From: an uncultured Lachnospiraceae bacterium
Lineage (GTDB): Bacteria > Bacillota > Clostridia > Lachnospirales > Lachnospiraceae
Direction of reading: 5' to 3'
Assembly: GCA_910578795.1 (NCBI GenBank)
Contig: CAJTSD010000019.1
Span: forward strand, 1 to 63,418
DNA length: 63,418 nt
In this document: piece by piece, positions 16,404 to 25,028 of the stretch
How the letters are laid out: each line of letters starts with the position of its first letter
How positions within the stretch are numbered: the stretch's first letter is position 1
The notes under the pieces: generated by a model
What the model saw: only the letters and a program-made list of their open reading frames with translations
Told to the model about the DNA's origin: nothing
Database searches by the model: none
Made by a program: the position numbers and the translations under genes

Positions 16404-17461
16404 TAAACGACTGCGATATTTACAATCTCATTATCAATGACATCGAAGGCTATGATATTTTTGTCCGTCCTATGATGTGTCATATAATACCTGCCTTCCA
16501 TTTCATTGATGTAATAAGGCGTTCCCCCATGCAGTCCGAACTGCGCATAAACGTCCTCATAAGCGCCTGTCTTTAAATCCTCCAAACGCTTCGTTCGGAC
16601 AATCGTTGCATATTCCTGATTCTCCGTATTGTCGGTTGATACTGTAATATAATAGTAATCCTGTATCTTATAAAGCTGTACCATGCCCGCAAGATTTGAC
16701 GGCACTTCATATCTGTTTGTAACCATAATCTTCGCATTATTCCCGCTTCCGTCAATCTGTGCCTTTAGGATTGTTTGATTGTTATGACCGGAAACAAAAT
16801 AAATTTCATTCTCCAAAACAGTAAACGAGCGGACATACACACCATACAGTTCGTCTATTTTCAGGATATTATCAATATATAACGGATATATCCCCTGTTC
16901 ATTTGGCATATTACACCGCTTCAGCAAATAGAGTTCTCCCGTAATGGAACTCCATGCCATAAATTCCTGCCTCTTCTCATTATATTGAACAAAATGAGGC
17001 TTCATTCCAATCCCTTCTAAAGTCTGCGTATGTGCATACCCTTTGTCCATTTTTTGAAAAGCGAGCAGTCTGTTGTGTTCCGTATCATCAACAAGAATCG
17101 TAGTTGCATCAAACGCAATTGTATGCGCATAATGTACTTCCTTTGTAAGGATATTCCACTCCGTCAACGGTTTATCTAATGTATCACTGTATATAATCTG
17201 ATCGTGGTAACAGTCCGCGATAAAATAGGTATCGTCTACCTGTGTGATATAAGTTGCAACATTTAAGGTATCATACGTGTTGTGCTGTGAAAGCGGCTGC
17301 GGATTTTCCACCAATCCGTCATATACAGCATCATTATTTTGCGGACTTTGCGGCTCTGTTTCCTGTGCGGGAACTGTTTTATTCTCCGTACAGGCTGCCA
17401 ATGTGATGCATAGCAATATTAGCAGAGCAATGCGTTTTACATGTATTTTTAAGTTAACCAT
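16400..17461 (-). CDS. Lipoprotein with beta-propeller-like extracellular domain
   Basis: The signal peptide with lipobox (LLILLCITLAAC) predicts lipid anchoring outside the membrane. The ~310-residue mature part contains regularly spaced beta-rich repeats with aromatic pairs (DDTYFIADCYHDQII, NEIYFVSGHNNQTIL, KIQDYYYITVSTDN, MEGRYYMTHHRTD), which suggests a propeller fold; no named family is recognised. The start at 17461 follows GGAGAGGCGTATT. It ends tail to tail with the GT-C-like membrane protein, sharing four bases, so the two may be functionally linked in surface glycan biology, which is inference. Confidence 0.75.
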   Translation of the reverse strand: MVNLKIHVKRIALLILLCITLAACTENKTVPAQETEPQSPQNNDAVYDGLVENPQPLSQHNTYDTLNVATYITQVDDTYFIADCYHDQIIYSDTLDKPLTEWNILTKEVHYAHTIAFDATTILVDDTEHNRLLAFQKMDKGYAHTQTLEGIGMKPHFVQYNEKRQEFMAWSSITGELYLLKRCNMPNEQGIYPLYIDNILKIDELYGVYVRSFTVLENEIYFVSGHNNQTILKAQIDGSGNNAKIMVTNRYEVPSNLAGMVQLYKIQDYYYITVSTDNTENQEYATIVRTKRLEDLKTGAYEDVYAQFGLHGGTPYYINEMEGRYYMTHHRTDKNIIAFDVIDNEIVNIAVVY

Positions 17462-17847
17462 AATACGCCTCTCCATTTAACAAACATTTGTTTTTATTAT
17501 TTCTTATAAATTATACAAATTGCTTAATCTGTCATTTGATTACTATTATCATAGTACGACCACTGTCAAAAATCAACAAAAAAGAAACATTGTTTAATGC
17601 TATTTAACGATTTCCTTATTGAAATATGCACAAAAAAAGTGCAGTTTATCAAACTTATGAACAAATTGTAAACAATATTTGAACATTTTATACTTTTTTT
17701 ATTGACCTTCTTCCGAATTTATGTATAATGATTATTTGTAAGGCACAAACATACCGCACCATCAGGTGCACAGCTTAGACTTGATGATCCCCCAACCGGG
17801 CAAATCAAATCGGGCACGCGCATAACGCGCAAGGAGGAGAATAAATT
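17462..17847 (+). promoter_or_regulatory. Promoter and structured leader of the Thr/Glu-rich lipoprotein
   Basis: The sigma-A promoter TTGACC (17702-17707) - 16 bases - TATAAT (17724-17729) predicts a ~110-nt leader. The leader folds into a GCACC-ATCA-GGTGC hairpin (17756-17769), a TTGAT/ATCAA stem enclosing a C/G-rich block (17781-17809), and a CGCG-CATAA-CGCG hairpin (17818-17830) just before AAGGAGGAG. No known riboswitch class is recognised. The part from 17462 to 17700 is A/T-rich with nothing further visible; it must hold the promoter of the divergent lipoprotein. Confidence 0.6.
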
Positions 17848-18204
17848 ATGAAAAAGAAAATTTTGGCAACAATCATGACACTTACATTAGGCGCAGCTAT
17901 GCTTACGGCATGCGGATCTTCATCAGATGAGATCGTTGATACAAACGAGTCTGTTGTATCTGAGTCTGAAACAACACCTGCTGAAACAACTGTAGCGCCT
18001 ACTACAGAGGCACAGGACGCTACAGAAACTGCAACGGCAACTGAAACAACTGAGGTTGCTACAGAGGTAGATGTAAATGCTGAAGCTACAGAGGCTGAAA
18101 CAACGGATGCCGCTACAGACGTTGAAACTACAGAAGTTGAAGCTACAGACGTTGAAACAACGGATGCTGCTACGGAAGCTGCATCTGAGACTGCTGCAAA
18201 CTAA
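17848..18204 (+). CDS. Thr/Glu/Ala-rich repetitive lipoprotein
   Basis: A lipoprotein signal peptide (MKKKILATIMTLTLGAAMLTAC) is followed by GSSSDE and then ~90 residues made almost only of Thr, Glu, Ala, Val and Asp. These form degenerate repeats (ATDVETTE, ATEAETTDA). At DNA level GCTACAGACGTTGAAAC recurs at 18112 and 18142, a 30-bp period. The mature chain has no Cys beyond the anchor, no aromatic residues and strong negative charge, so it is probably a disordered surface stalk, possibly O-glycosylated. It has its own promoter, leader and terminator. No function is known. Confidence 0.8.
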   Translation: MKKKILATIMTLTLGAAMLTACGSSSDEIVDTNESVVSESETTPAETTVAPTTEAQDATETATATETTEVATEVDVNAEATEAETTDAATDVETTEVEATDVETTDAATEAASETAAN

Positions 18205-18217
18205 TTTGCAAAACAAC

Positions 18218-18250
18218 AAAAATCCCTGCCGCAAAATGGCAGGGATTTTT
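18218..18250. terminator. Convergent bidirectional terminator
   Basis: AAAAATCCCTGCC (18218-18230) pairs perfectly with GGCAGGGATTTTT (18238-18250). It lies between the lipoprotein and the convergent deacetylase gene, with A/T runs on both sides. Confidence 0.92.
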
Positions 18251-18266
18251 TATTTACCTCTTTTTG

Positions 18267-19121
18267 CTAGTCCTTGATTTGTCTGCCCTCATGATCCATG
18301 TGATACCCGTCCCGATAAATTAATTCCGAAACCGGCACAAATGTATAACCGGAATCCTTTAAGGCAGTAATCAGCGCATCAAGCGCTTCCGCAGTGTATT
18401 TTGCACCATTATGGCAAAGAATAATGCTCCCGTTTCCAAGATGTTCGTTTTGCGTTACTGTTTTTAAAATGGATTCTACTCCATAATCTTTCCAGTCCAA
18501 GCTGTCAACATCCCACTGGATGGTATAATAACCACACTTTTTTGCAGTTGATACTACTGCGTTATCATAATCACCATAAGGTGGTCTGAAAAGAAACATT
18601 TCATAACCTGTAAGCGCTTTTACTTTATCGTGAACGCTCATAAGTTCCGTTTCTTTTTCGGAATCGGAAAGCTGGCTCATATTTTTGTGGTTTTGACTGT
18701 GATTTCCCAAATCATGACCTTCGGCAAGTATCATTTTTACGTCTTCAGGGTAAGTGTCCACCCAGCCCCCCGTCATAAAAAATGTGACCTTAACATGATG
18801 TTTCTTTAATATTTCCATAATTTTCTGCGTGTCCTGATTCCCCCATGCAGCATCGAACGTCAGTGCAATTTTAGGTTCCTGCGTCTGCACACAGTAAATT
18901 GGCAAGTCCCTTTTCGCAGCTGCTGCGCTTGTTGGAAGCAATGAGCCGGATGCCCTGTAGTGCACTCCCACAAGCCCTGTCAGCATCAGCACCGCTACTG
19001 CCATTGTCACAGCCTTCCTGGATAAATTGCGCTCTTTTAAATAATCACTTAATTCATGAAAATACTGTATCAGCACACCGCTTGTCTGACGATCGTTTTT
19101 ATCATTGCTTTTCCCTAACAT
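18267..19121 (-). CDS. Polysaccharide deacetylase, PdaB-like
   Basis: A single-pass membrane anchor (residues ~38-58) precedes a NodB domain: ALTFDAAWG, HDLGNHSQNHKNM (the His-x3-His zinc pair), RPPYGDYD, QWDVDSLDW and IILCHNG. The second Asp of the usual TFDDG is replaced by Ala (FDAAWG), as in sporulation PdaB-type proteins, so metal ligation may be altered. The likely substrate is peptidoglycan or another GlcNAc polymer on the outer face. The start at 19121 follows GGAGATTTC. With sigH in the window, a sporulation role is plausible but not shown. Confidence 0.88.
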   Translation of the reverse strand: MLGKSNDKNDRQTSGVLIQYFHELSDYLKERNLSRKAVTMAVAVLMLTGLVGVHYRASGSLLPTSAAAAKRDLPIYCVQTQEPKIALTFDAAWGNQDTQKIMEILKKHHVKVTFFMTGGWVDTYPEDVKMILAEGHDLGNHSQNHKNMSQLSDSEKETELMSVHDKVKALTGYEMFLFRPPYGDYDNAVVSTAKKCGYYTIQWDVDSLDWKDYGVESILKTVTQNEHLGNGSIILCHNGAKYTAEALDALITALKDSGYTFVPVSELIYRDGYHMDHEGRQIKD

Positions 19122-19205
19122 GAAATCTCCAACAATATTTTTTATAAAATATATTAATATGTGGTAATTTCTATGCCTGTACCCTAACAAAACAATGAAA
19201 ACCTT

Positions 19206-20615
19206 TTACTCCCTTCCATCCCAACAGTACGTACATAGCTTACACCGCTCAAGCCCTGTCGCATCTAACATATCATCCAAACGGTTAAAGCGAAGCGAGG
19301 TAAAATTCAGTTCCTTGCGAATCTCCTCTACCATTTTCTCATACTTCTCTGATTCCGGATCTGCATATTCCTGCAATTTCTCATCCGTAACCTCTCCATT
19401 TTCAAGCCGTTCTATCACACGTCTTGTAATTAAATCCATTTCTGACGAAGAACGTGAAAAATTAAGATATTTACATCCATATAAAAGAGGCGGGCACGCC
19501 GGTCTGATATGAACCTCCTTCGCACCGCTTTGGTACAAAAATTCCGTTGTTTCCCTAAGCTGTGTTCCTCTCACAATTGAATCATCAATCAAAAGCAGGC
19601 TCTTATCCTGAATCAACTCATCCACCGCAAGCATCTTCATTTTGGCAATCAGGTCACGTTTACTTTGAATTGTCGGCATAAACGAACGCGGCCATGTAGG
19701 TGTATATTTGATAAACGGTCTTGAAAAAGGGATTCCCGACTCATTTGCATACCCCACCGCATGCGCAATCCCCGAATCCGGCACTCCTGCCACTGTATCC
19801 GGTTTTACATTGTCACGTTGTGCCATTTTCGCGCCGCAGTTATAACGCATCTGCTCTACGCTTACTCCCTCGTAAGAGCTGGATGGATAGCCATAGTACA
19901 CCCATAAAAACGTGCAGATTTTCAAATTCCCATCATTTGAATTTGAAAGCGTAAGGCAATCCTTCTCTGTCAGAATGACAATCTCCCCTGCACCTAATTC
20001 CTTATAATCACAATAGCCTAAATTCTTATATGCAAAATTTTCAAAGGACACACAAAAACCATCTTCCCGCTTTCCGATTACAACAGGTGTTCTTCCATGC
20101 TTATCCCTTGCGGCATAAATACCCGCTTTATTCATAAGAAGAATGGAAAGTGAACCGTCAATTACCTCAAGTGCAAAATTGATGCCCTCTATCAGGTTTT
20201 CCTTACGGTTAATCAAAGCGGCAACAAGCTCCGTAGCGTTCACTTCTCCCCCGCTCATTTCCAAAAAATGTGCATGTCCTACATCAAAAAGACGTTGTAT
20301 CAGCTCCTCCGTATTGTTGATTTTTCCGACAGTCGTAATTGCATAGGTGCCATGATGTGAACGGATAATCAACGGCTGCGGCTCATAATCCGATATACAT
20401 CCAATGCCGTAATTTCCTTGCATTTCATGAACATCCTTATCAAACTTTGTCCGAAAAGGTGCATTTTCTATATTGTGAATGGCACGATTAAAGCCTTCCT
20501 TACCATATACTGCCATACCGCCTCTTCTTGTTCCCAAATGAGAGTGGTAATCAATCCCAAAAAATAAATCAAACACACAATCCTGCTGTGATACTACACC
20601 AAAAAAACCGCCCAT
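19206..20615 (-). CDS. PurF-like amidophosphoribosyltransferase lacking the glutaminase cysteine
   Basis: The C-terminal phosphoribosyltransferase half is intact, with the PRPP loop LLLIDDSIVRGTQLRET. Iron-sulfur ligand positions of the Bacillus-type enzyme also look conserved (ICTFLWVYYGYP, LLYGCKYLN, CKLCTYC). The N-terminal Ntn domain starts MGGFFGVVS: the catalytic Cys1 of CGxxG is replaced, the usual HNGNL block reads VGKINN and the RYPTAG region reads ISDYEPQ. The glutaminase is therefore probably dead, while the fold is kept. It could be an ammonia-dependent PurF or a paralogue with another role; no other pur genes are adjacent. The start at 20615 follows GAGGTTAAAA. Confidence 0.85.
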   Translation of the reverse strand: MGGFFGVVSQQDCVFDLFFGIDYHSHLGTRRGGMAVYGKEGFNRAIHNIENAPFRTKFDKDVHEMQGNYGIGCISDYEPQPLIIRSHHGTYAITTVGKINNTEELIQRLFDVGHAHFLEMSGGEVNATELVAALINRKENLIEGINFALEVIDGSLSILLMNKAGIYAARDKHGRTPVVIGKREDGFCVSFENFAYKNLGYCDYKELGAGEIVILTEKDCLTLSNSNDGNLKICTFLWVYYGYPSSSYEGVSVEQMRYNCGAKMAQRDNVKPDTVAGVPDSGIAHAVGYANESGIPFSRPFIKYTPTWPRSFMPTIQSKRDLIAKMKMLAVDELIQDKSLLLIDDSIVRGTQLRETTEFLYQSGAKEVHIRPACPPLLYGCKYLNFSRSSSEMDLITRRVIERLENGEVTDEKLQEYADPESEKYEKMVEEIRKELNFTSLRFNRLDDMLDATGLERCKLCTYCWDGRE

Positions 20616-20738
20616 TTTTAACCTCATTTCTGTTTCTTCTATTTTTATAAATCCAAATAAATCCTACACTTATAATTAAGCCAAAAGAACACAAAAATGT
20701 CAACAGCTTTTTATACATATGATATTCCACATATGATA

Positions 20739-21092
20739 TCACAGATAAGATATCACAATCAAAAGAAACAGGATTCCTGCACTGACCGCCGCAAGAAGGA
20801 TTCCCGTGTGCCCAAATTCCTCACCGTATATTTCCTTTCCGAATTTTTTGACCAAAATCCGTGCTTTCATGATCAGATATGCGAAATACAGAAAAAAAAC
20901 TCCCGCTATTAAGCCCCCCCCAAAAGGATATAACGGTATTCCATAAAAAAGCTTTAACAAAAGCGCCGTATCCGCCATCCACACAATGCTGTCGACCAAT
21001 GCCGCAAGCAATGCTGCTTTTTTTATGTCATGCTCTTTTTTCTTTTTGACGTGCTCTCTGTCAACTCCGATTTCTATTTTTATTGTCACCAT
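20739..21092 (-). CDS. Small membrane protein (117 aa)
   Basis: A basic N-terminus (VKKKKEHDIKK) is followed by three hydrophobic segments (around residues 25-45, 55-75 and 95-115). No family is recognised. It starts 9 bases after the stop of the SUKH gene (GAGGTAAGGGTTGATAATG) and is surely cotranscribed with it. It may serve as a membrane partner of that protein, which is inference. Confidence 0.6.
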   Translation of the reverse strand: MVTIKIEIGVDREHVKKKKEHDIKKAALLAALVDSIVWMADTALLLKLFYGIPLYPFGGGLIAGVFFLYFAYLIMKARILVKKFGKEIYGEEFGHTGILLAAVSAGILFLLIVISYL

Positions 21093-21101
21093 TATCAACC
21101 C

Positions 21102-21755
21102 TTACCTCTGAATATACGCAGTATAGTCAGGCTTTTCTTCATTATTTTCCGCAATTTGTTTTTCGTACTGGGCATCATACTTCCCATAAAAATACACCTC
21201 TAAAAGCTCCTTAAAGTCCGCCATTCTTTTCGTGCCATGAGCAACGCCGTTTTCATCAAGATACCCTGCTTTTTCCCAGTCAAATTCCGTTTGGGCAAAG
21301 CTGCAAAGCGCTCCGTTACTCAAATCAATGCAAAGCATTCCATCCCACTCCCCAATCGGAACAAGCATGTTGACACTCTCCAGGTCAAGTCCCACCAAAT
21401 CCTTATTTGTACAGACCTCCCGAAAGCTTTCCATCAGTCCATAAAGGTTTTTCAGCGGGTCTTCCCTGGGAAGCGCGATAAGTTCTATCCACCAAAGTCC
21501 TTTTTCACAATTTTCCTGTACATTTTCCAGACCGTCCACAGGGATTGGTGCGCAAATCACCGAAAAATCATAGCAGTACGATAAAAGAAATGCTCTAAAG
21601 AGCGACGGAAGTCTGACATGAAACCGTTCCTCAAATGCATCAATTTCCCCGTCTGTCACCGTGGAAGGGACAAACATATTCTGTTCTGCCACACCTCTGC
21701 GCACAAGCTCCTCAAATGCCCCACTCACAAAACGCAATTCTTCTTCCTTTGTCAT
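21102..21755 (-). CDS. SMI1/KNR4 (SUKH) family protein
   Basis: The SUKH signatures are VTDGEIDAFEERFHVRLPSLFRAFLLSY at the start of the domain and a later VPIGEWDGMLCIDLSNG. SUKH proteins often serve as immunity proteins of polymorphic toxins, but no toxin is seen in the window. Length is 217 residues with an acidic C-terminal tail. It starts with AGGAGGACATTTATG. The downstream partner is a small membrane protein. Confidence 0.85.
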   Translation of the reverse strand: MTKEEELRFVSGAFEELVRRGVAEQNMFVPSTVTDGEIDAFEERFHVRLPSLFRAFLLSYCYDFSVICAPIPVDGLENVQENCEKGLWWIELIALPREDPLKNLYGLMESFREVCTNKDLVGLDLESVNMLVPIGEWDGMLCIDLSNGALCSFAQTEFDWEKAGYLDENGVAHGTKRMADFKELLEVYFYGKYDAQYEKQIAENNEEKPDYTAYIQR

Positions 21756-21848
21756 AAATGTCCTCCTAATTTTTGTCCATCTTTTCCGTTTGTAACACTA
21801 TAACACAAAAAATGCGCTTTGTTTTAGGATATTCGAAATTCACATACG

Positions 21849-22922
21849 TTAGGGCGAAATCCGTTGTTTTTCCTCAGATACATACAAGACTGCCTTTACC
21901 TGAAATACCTGATTTTCATCCCTGATTTCCAAATCGCCATCATATTTTTCCACAACTGCCATCACATTTTCTATCCCCAGACCATGTGCAGCCGCATCAT
22001 CGTCTTTTGTAGAAATATAACGTCTTCCCTCTTTCCTTAAATCCCCTGCATAGCTATTCTCAATATGAATCAAAAGCATTCCTGTTTTATAACTGATTCT
22101 GACCTTCAGGTACTTTTCATTTGTCTGTTTTGCCGCAAGGATTGCATTGTCAAGCAGGTTTCCCAGCATAACATTTAGGTCGAACGGATCCATGGCGATC
22201 TCTTTTGGAATGCTAACCCTGCACGATACATTGTCAAGCTCTTTCTTTGCGATATCAAGCATTAAATTTAGCAGGCTGTCAATATCCGTATTCCCACTGG
22301 AAACATACTCTTTGGAATACGTCATAAAATCATCCATACGCTTGATATATTCCTTGATTTTCGCCGCTTCATCACGCTCAGCCAAAAGCATCAGCTCATT
22401 TAAATGATGCTTTAAGTCATGACGCAGTCTGCTAATTTTTTCCTCCGAATTTTTTATGACATCCATCTGATTCGTATAGCCTGCAAGCTGTCTTTTAACG
22501 TTTTCGCTTTCCGCAACCGCCATCTGTGCCTTTTTGAAGCGCTCTTTAATAAACTCCGCAGCCTGTTCACACGCATACATAAAAAGAAGCATCATAATTG
22601 CATACGCTGTCATAAAGGTATCCGTACGCATATTTTGGTCAAACATCACAAGCAGATATCCAATGAGCATCTCGCACAAAACATATGTTCCATAAATCAA
22701 CAAAGTAAGCGAAAGCTTTTTGATAAACCCTGCTTCATACTGCCATGTCAATAAAAAAATAATCAGAAATACCGACAGACTTTCTAAATGCTGCGGAAGC
22801 AGAGGATTGACAAAAATAATCCACAACAGCATAAAAAAATAGGTTGCCATTTCTTTCCCAAAATGAATTTTATCCGTGTTCAAAAAGCAATGCATATATT
22901 TATAAAAAATATAGAGAATCAT
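21849..22922 (-). CDS. Sensor histidine kinase, GHKL (AgrC/LytS-like)
   Basis: The N-terminal ~120 residues hold four to five membrane helices. Then come a coiled coil and the phosphoacceptor block RHDLKHHLNEL (His about 168), and a GHKL ATPase domain (NLLDNAI, GLGIENVMAVV). This layout is that of quorum- or peptide-sensing kinases of the HPK10 type. It overlaps the response regulator stop by an ATGA junction. No AgrB/AgrD-like processing gene or precursor peptide is seen nearby, so the signal is unknown. Confidence 0.9.
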   Translation of the reverse strand: MILYIFYKYMHCFLNTDKIHFGKEMATYFFMLLWIIFVNPLLPQHLESLSVFLIIFLLTWQYEAGFIKKLSLTLLIYGTYVLCEMLIGYLLVMFDQNMRTDTFMTAYAIMMLLFMYACEQAAEFIKERFKKAQMAVAESENVKRQLAGYTNQMDVIKNSEEKISRLRHDLKHHLNELMLLAERDEAAKIKEYIKRMDDFMTYSKEYVSSGNTDIDSLLNLMLDIAKKELDNVSCRVSIPKEIAMDPFDLNVMLGNLLDNAILAAKQTNEKYLKVRISYKTGMLLIHIENSYAGDLRKEGRRYISTKDDDAAAHGLGIENVMAVVEKYDGDLEIRDENQVFQVKAVLYVSEEKQRISP

Positions 22923-23635
22923 GAAAATCCCCCCCAGTTAAATTCTGCTATTTGTCTGCGGACTTCTTTCCGATACGGCTGACTAATATTGAAAACAACC
23001 TCTCCTGACATTGTTACGCAGTCATAAGTGCAGGAAACCATATGGTCAAGATTAATAATGTAAGACTGGTGAATCTGAATAAAATTTTCTGGAAGCTGTG
23101 GCAGAATATCGCGCAGACGCCCATTAAATACAATCACAGAAGAAACCGTCATGATATTTACTTTTTTGTTGTCACTCGAAAAACAAATAATGTCCCTATA
23201 TTGCACCTTTCCGTAAACACCCTTTGAATGATACTCAAAGATCTTCTTATTTCGACGGTAAAACTTGAGCGACTCCGCAATAATTTCTGCCACATCTTCA
23301 TATCTTACAGGCTTTATCAGAAAATCAATGGGACGTATTTTAAACAGTTCCATCGCATAACTGCTCTTTGATGAAATATAGGCAATTGCAATTTCATGAT
23401 TTTCCATCTTGTTTCTGATATATCTGCCTACCTCTATGCCGCTTGTAGTAACAAGCTCTATATCCAAAAACAGTAAATCAAGCCGCAACTCACCTATTAT
23501 TTCACAGAGTTCTTCTCCTGTATGCCAAATCAATGTCTCCAAATCAAGCATATTCTGTTTGGCATACTCTCGAATCATTTTTTCAAGTTCCATACAAGTA
23601 TTTCTTTCGTCATCACAAATTCCTATTCTATACAC
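22919..23635 (-). CDS. LytTR-family response regulator
   Basis: The receiver domain has an acidic pocket in ICDDE and phospho-Asp about residue 58 in LLFLDIEL, with FLIKPV carrying the conserved Lys. The C-terminal LytTR DNA-binding domain spans about residues 135-235 (VQYRDIICFSSDNKKVNI, NFIQIHQSYIINLDHM). It starts with GTG four bases after GAGGTGATA-type ribosome site. It is the first gene of a two-gene operon with the GHKL kinase. Confidence 0.92.
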   Translation of the reverse strand: MYRIGICDDERNTCMELEKMIREYAKQNMLDLETLIWHTGEELCEIIGELRLDLLFLDIELVTTSGIEVGRYIRNKMENHEIAIAYISSKSSYAMELFKIRPIDFLIKPVRYEDVAEIIAESLKFYRRNKKIFEYHSKGVYGKVQYRDIICFSSDNKKVNIMTVSSVIVFNGRLRDILPQLPENFIQIHQSYIINLDHMVSCTYDCVTMSGEVVFNISQPYRKEVRRQIAEFNWGGFS

Positions 23636-23716
23636 ACTATCACCTCAAATCCCTATCCGCGCTCCGGTCACCTATAAGCTCCTGCTGACATATTTCCTTT
23701 TGGTGCCCGTATGCAT

Positions 23717-23743
23717 AAAAAAAGCCGGACAATTCCGGCTTTT
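23717..23743 (-). terminator. Terminator of the TetR gene
   Basis: AAAAGCCGGA/TCCGGCTTTT closes a 4-base loop (CAAT). Seven T follow on the minus strand, about 20 bases after the TetR stop. Confidence 0.92.
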
Positions 23744-23763
23744 ATTCAAAACTTTTCCAACGA

Positions 23764-24351
23764 TTATTTAACCACCATACCAAGAGTTCCCATAATATAC
23801 TCTATCTGACTGTCCAAAACCTTTGCCGACACACCAATTGTCTGTGCAGCCACTTTCATTCCTTCCAGCGTATATACAATATTTCTTGCCGCCTCCGAAG
23901 GGCTTTCACAAATCATCCACTCCTGACCGACGCCAGCCGCGATAAGTTGCTCCAATGCCTTCACATTTTCCTGAAAACGCCTTTTGAATGGCGTTTCTAT
24001 ATCCAAAAGCTCATTTTCAAACATATATTCATATGTCGCTACCGCAAGATTATCTTTCTTTTTTAAAATCTCTTTTTTCTGTTCATTAAGATACATCAGA
24101 AGAATTTCGCCGGGATTAGCCTTTTTTGTCATAGATGAATCGAATATGGATTGCACTTTTTGATTTTCCTGCTCCAGTACTGCTTCAAAAAGCTCTTTCG
24201 TATTTGCAAAATAAAGATAAAGTCCCCCCCGGCTGATACCGCACGCCTCCACAATGTCTTTCATGGTCACCGCTCTGTATCCCCGTTTGAAAAAAACTTC
24301 TCTCGCTGCCTCTACAATCATATTTCTCTTCTGTAATGATTTGTCGCCCAT
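23764..24351 (-). CDS. TetR/AcrR-family transcriptional regulator
   Basis: The N-terminal helix-turn-helix is clear (MIVEAAREVFFKRGYRAVTMKDIVEACGISRGGLYLYFANTKELF in overlapping blocks), followed by a variable ligand domain; 195 residues. The regulated gene is not obvious: neighbours are an unknown protein upstream and the LytTR operon beyond a terminator. The ATG at 24351 is taken as start; the ATG at 24363 sits one base after AGAAAGGAG and forms the recurrent double-start motif. Confidence 0.9.
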   Translation of the reverse strand: MGDKSLQKRNMIVEAAREVFFKRGYRAVTMKDIVEACGISRGGLYLYFANTKELFEAVLEQENQKVQSIFDSSMTKKANPGEILLMYLNEQKKEILKKKDNLAVATYEYMFENELLDIETPFKRRFQENVKALEQLIAAGVGQEWMICESPSEAARNIVYTLEGMKVAAQTIGVSAKVLDSQIEYIMGTLGMVVK

Positions 24352-24422
24352 AGTTACAGCCATGCTCCTTTCTAAGCCTACCTGTTTAGATTTTTAATCA
24401 CAGCCTCTGTGTTCTTTCTTTA

Positions 24423-24884
24423 TTATGCCCGGGGATTTCTGATATCCATCAAATCCTTTAATTTTAGCAGCAATGCTAAATATACACCGTTTGATACACC
24501 CTCTGACCACACTGCCCCCTTCACATCGCCGCGGAGCACATATTTGGAAAGAATGTCACCAAGAACGGATATCTCCTGCAAAGAAGATGCATCAATCAAT
24601 CTAAGTTCATCTTTTGCCGTTTTGATACGATACCTCGAATAGGTATATACATAATTGCGGTTTATGAAATCCGTTGTTCTTATTTCTTTAATAAAACCAA
24701 GAAGTGTAGAATCATAAACAGGAACCGCCATTGAACTGTTTTCAATACCCTCTCCACTATAAACGCCCGATGATACCCCTCCGCTTGTCTTCTCAAGCCA
24801 CGGCAAAAACTTTAACAGCCGTTCTACGTCTTCTTTATAGCAGATTATAATTTCTTCTCTTGAAAGTTTTAGGCTTTCCGCCAT
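24423..24884 (-). CDS. Hypothetical protein (153 aa)
   Basis: No family is recognised. It is soluble, with a mixed alpha/beta look: SREEIIICYKEDVERLLKFLPWLEKTSGG at the start, a Ser/Gly-rich loop, then YVYTYSRYRIKTAKDELRLIDASS and a C-terminal helix (VYLALLLKLKDLMDI). It starts after GAGAGGGGAAATGAC. It precedes the TetR gene by 60 bp and may be cotranscribed with it. A promoter with an extended -10 lies upstream. Confidence 0.65.
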   Translation of the reverse strand: MAESLKLSREEIIICYKEDVERLLKFLPWLEKTSGGVSSGVYSGEGIENSSMAVPVYDSTLLGFIKEIRTTDFINRNYVYTYSRYRIKTAKDELRLIDASSLQEISVLGDILSKYVLRGDVKGAVWSEGVSNGVYLALLLKLKDLMDIRNPRA

Positions 24885-24964
24885 GTCATTTCCCCTCTCT
24901 TCCGTTTTATGCCGATTGTTTATTGTCTGTCAGATTTGTGCACAAGCACTTCCCACTATCGCTC

Positions 24965-24973
24965 ATTATATCA
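24965..24973 (-). promoter_or_regulatory. Extended -10 promoter element
   Basis: On the minus strand TGATATAAT gives a TGnTATAAT extended -10 about 80 bp before the hypothetical gene at 24884. No convincing -35 is seen, as expected for this promoter type. Confidence 0.5.
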
Positions 24974-25028
24974 CACTTTAATCAAAAATACATCAAATAT
25001 TGTCACTTTTTCTAAAAAAACGGTAACA

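Noticed and set aside
17737..17847. Known riboswitch (c-di-GMP, SAM, glycine, preQ1, guanidine)
   Set aside because: The leader is structured, but none of the conserved core sequences of these classes is present.
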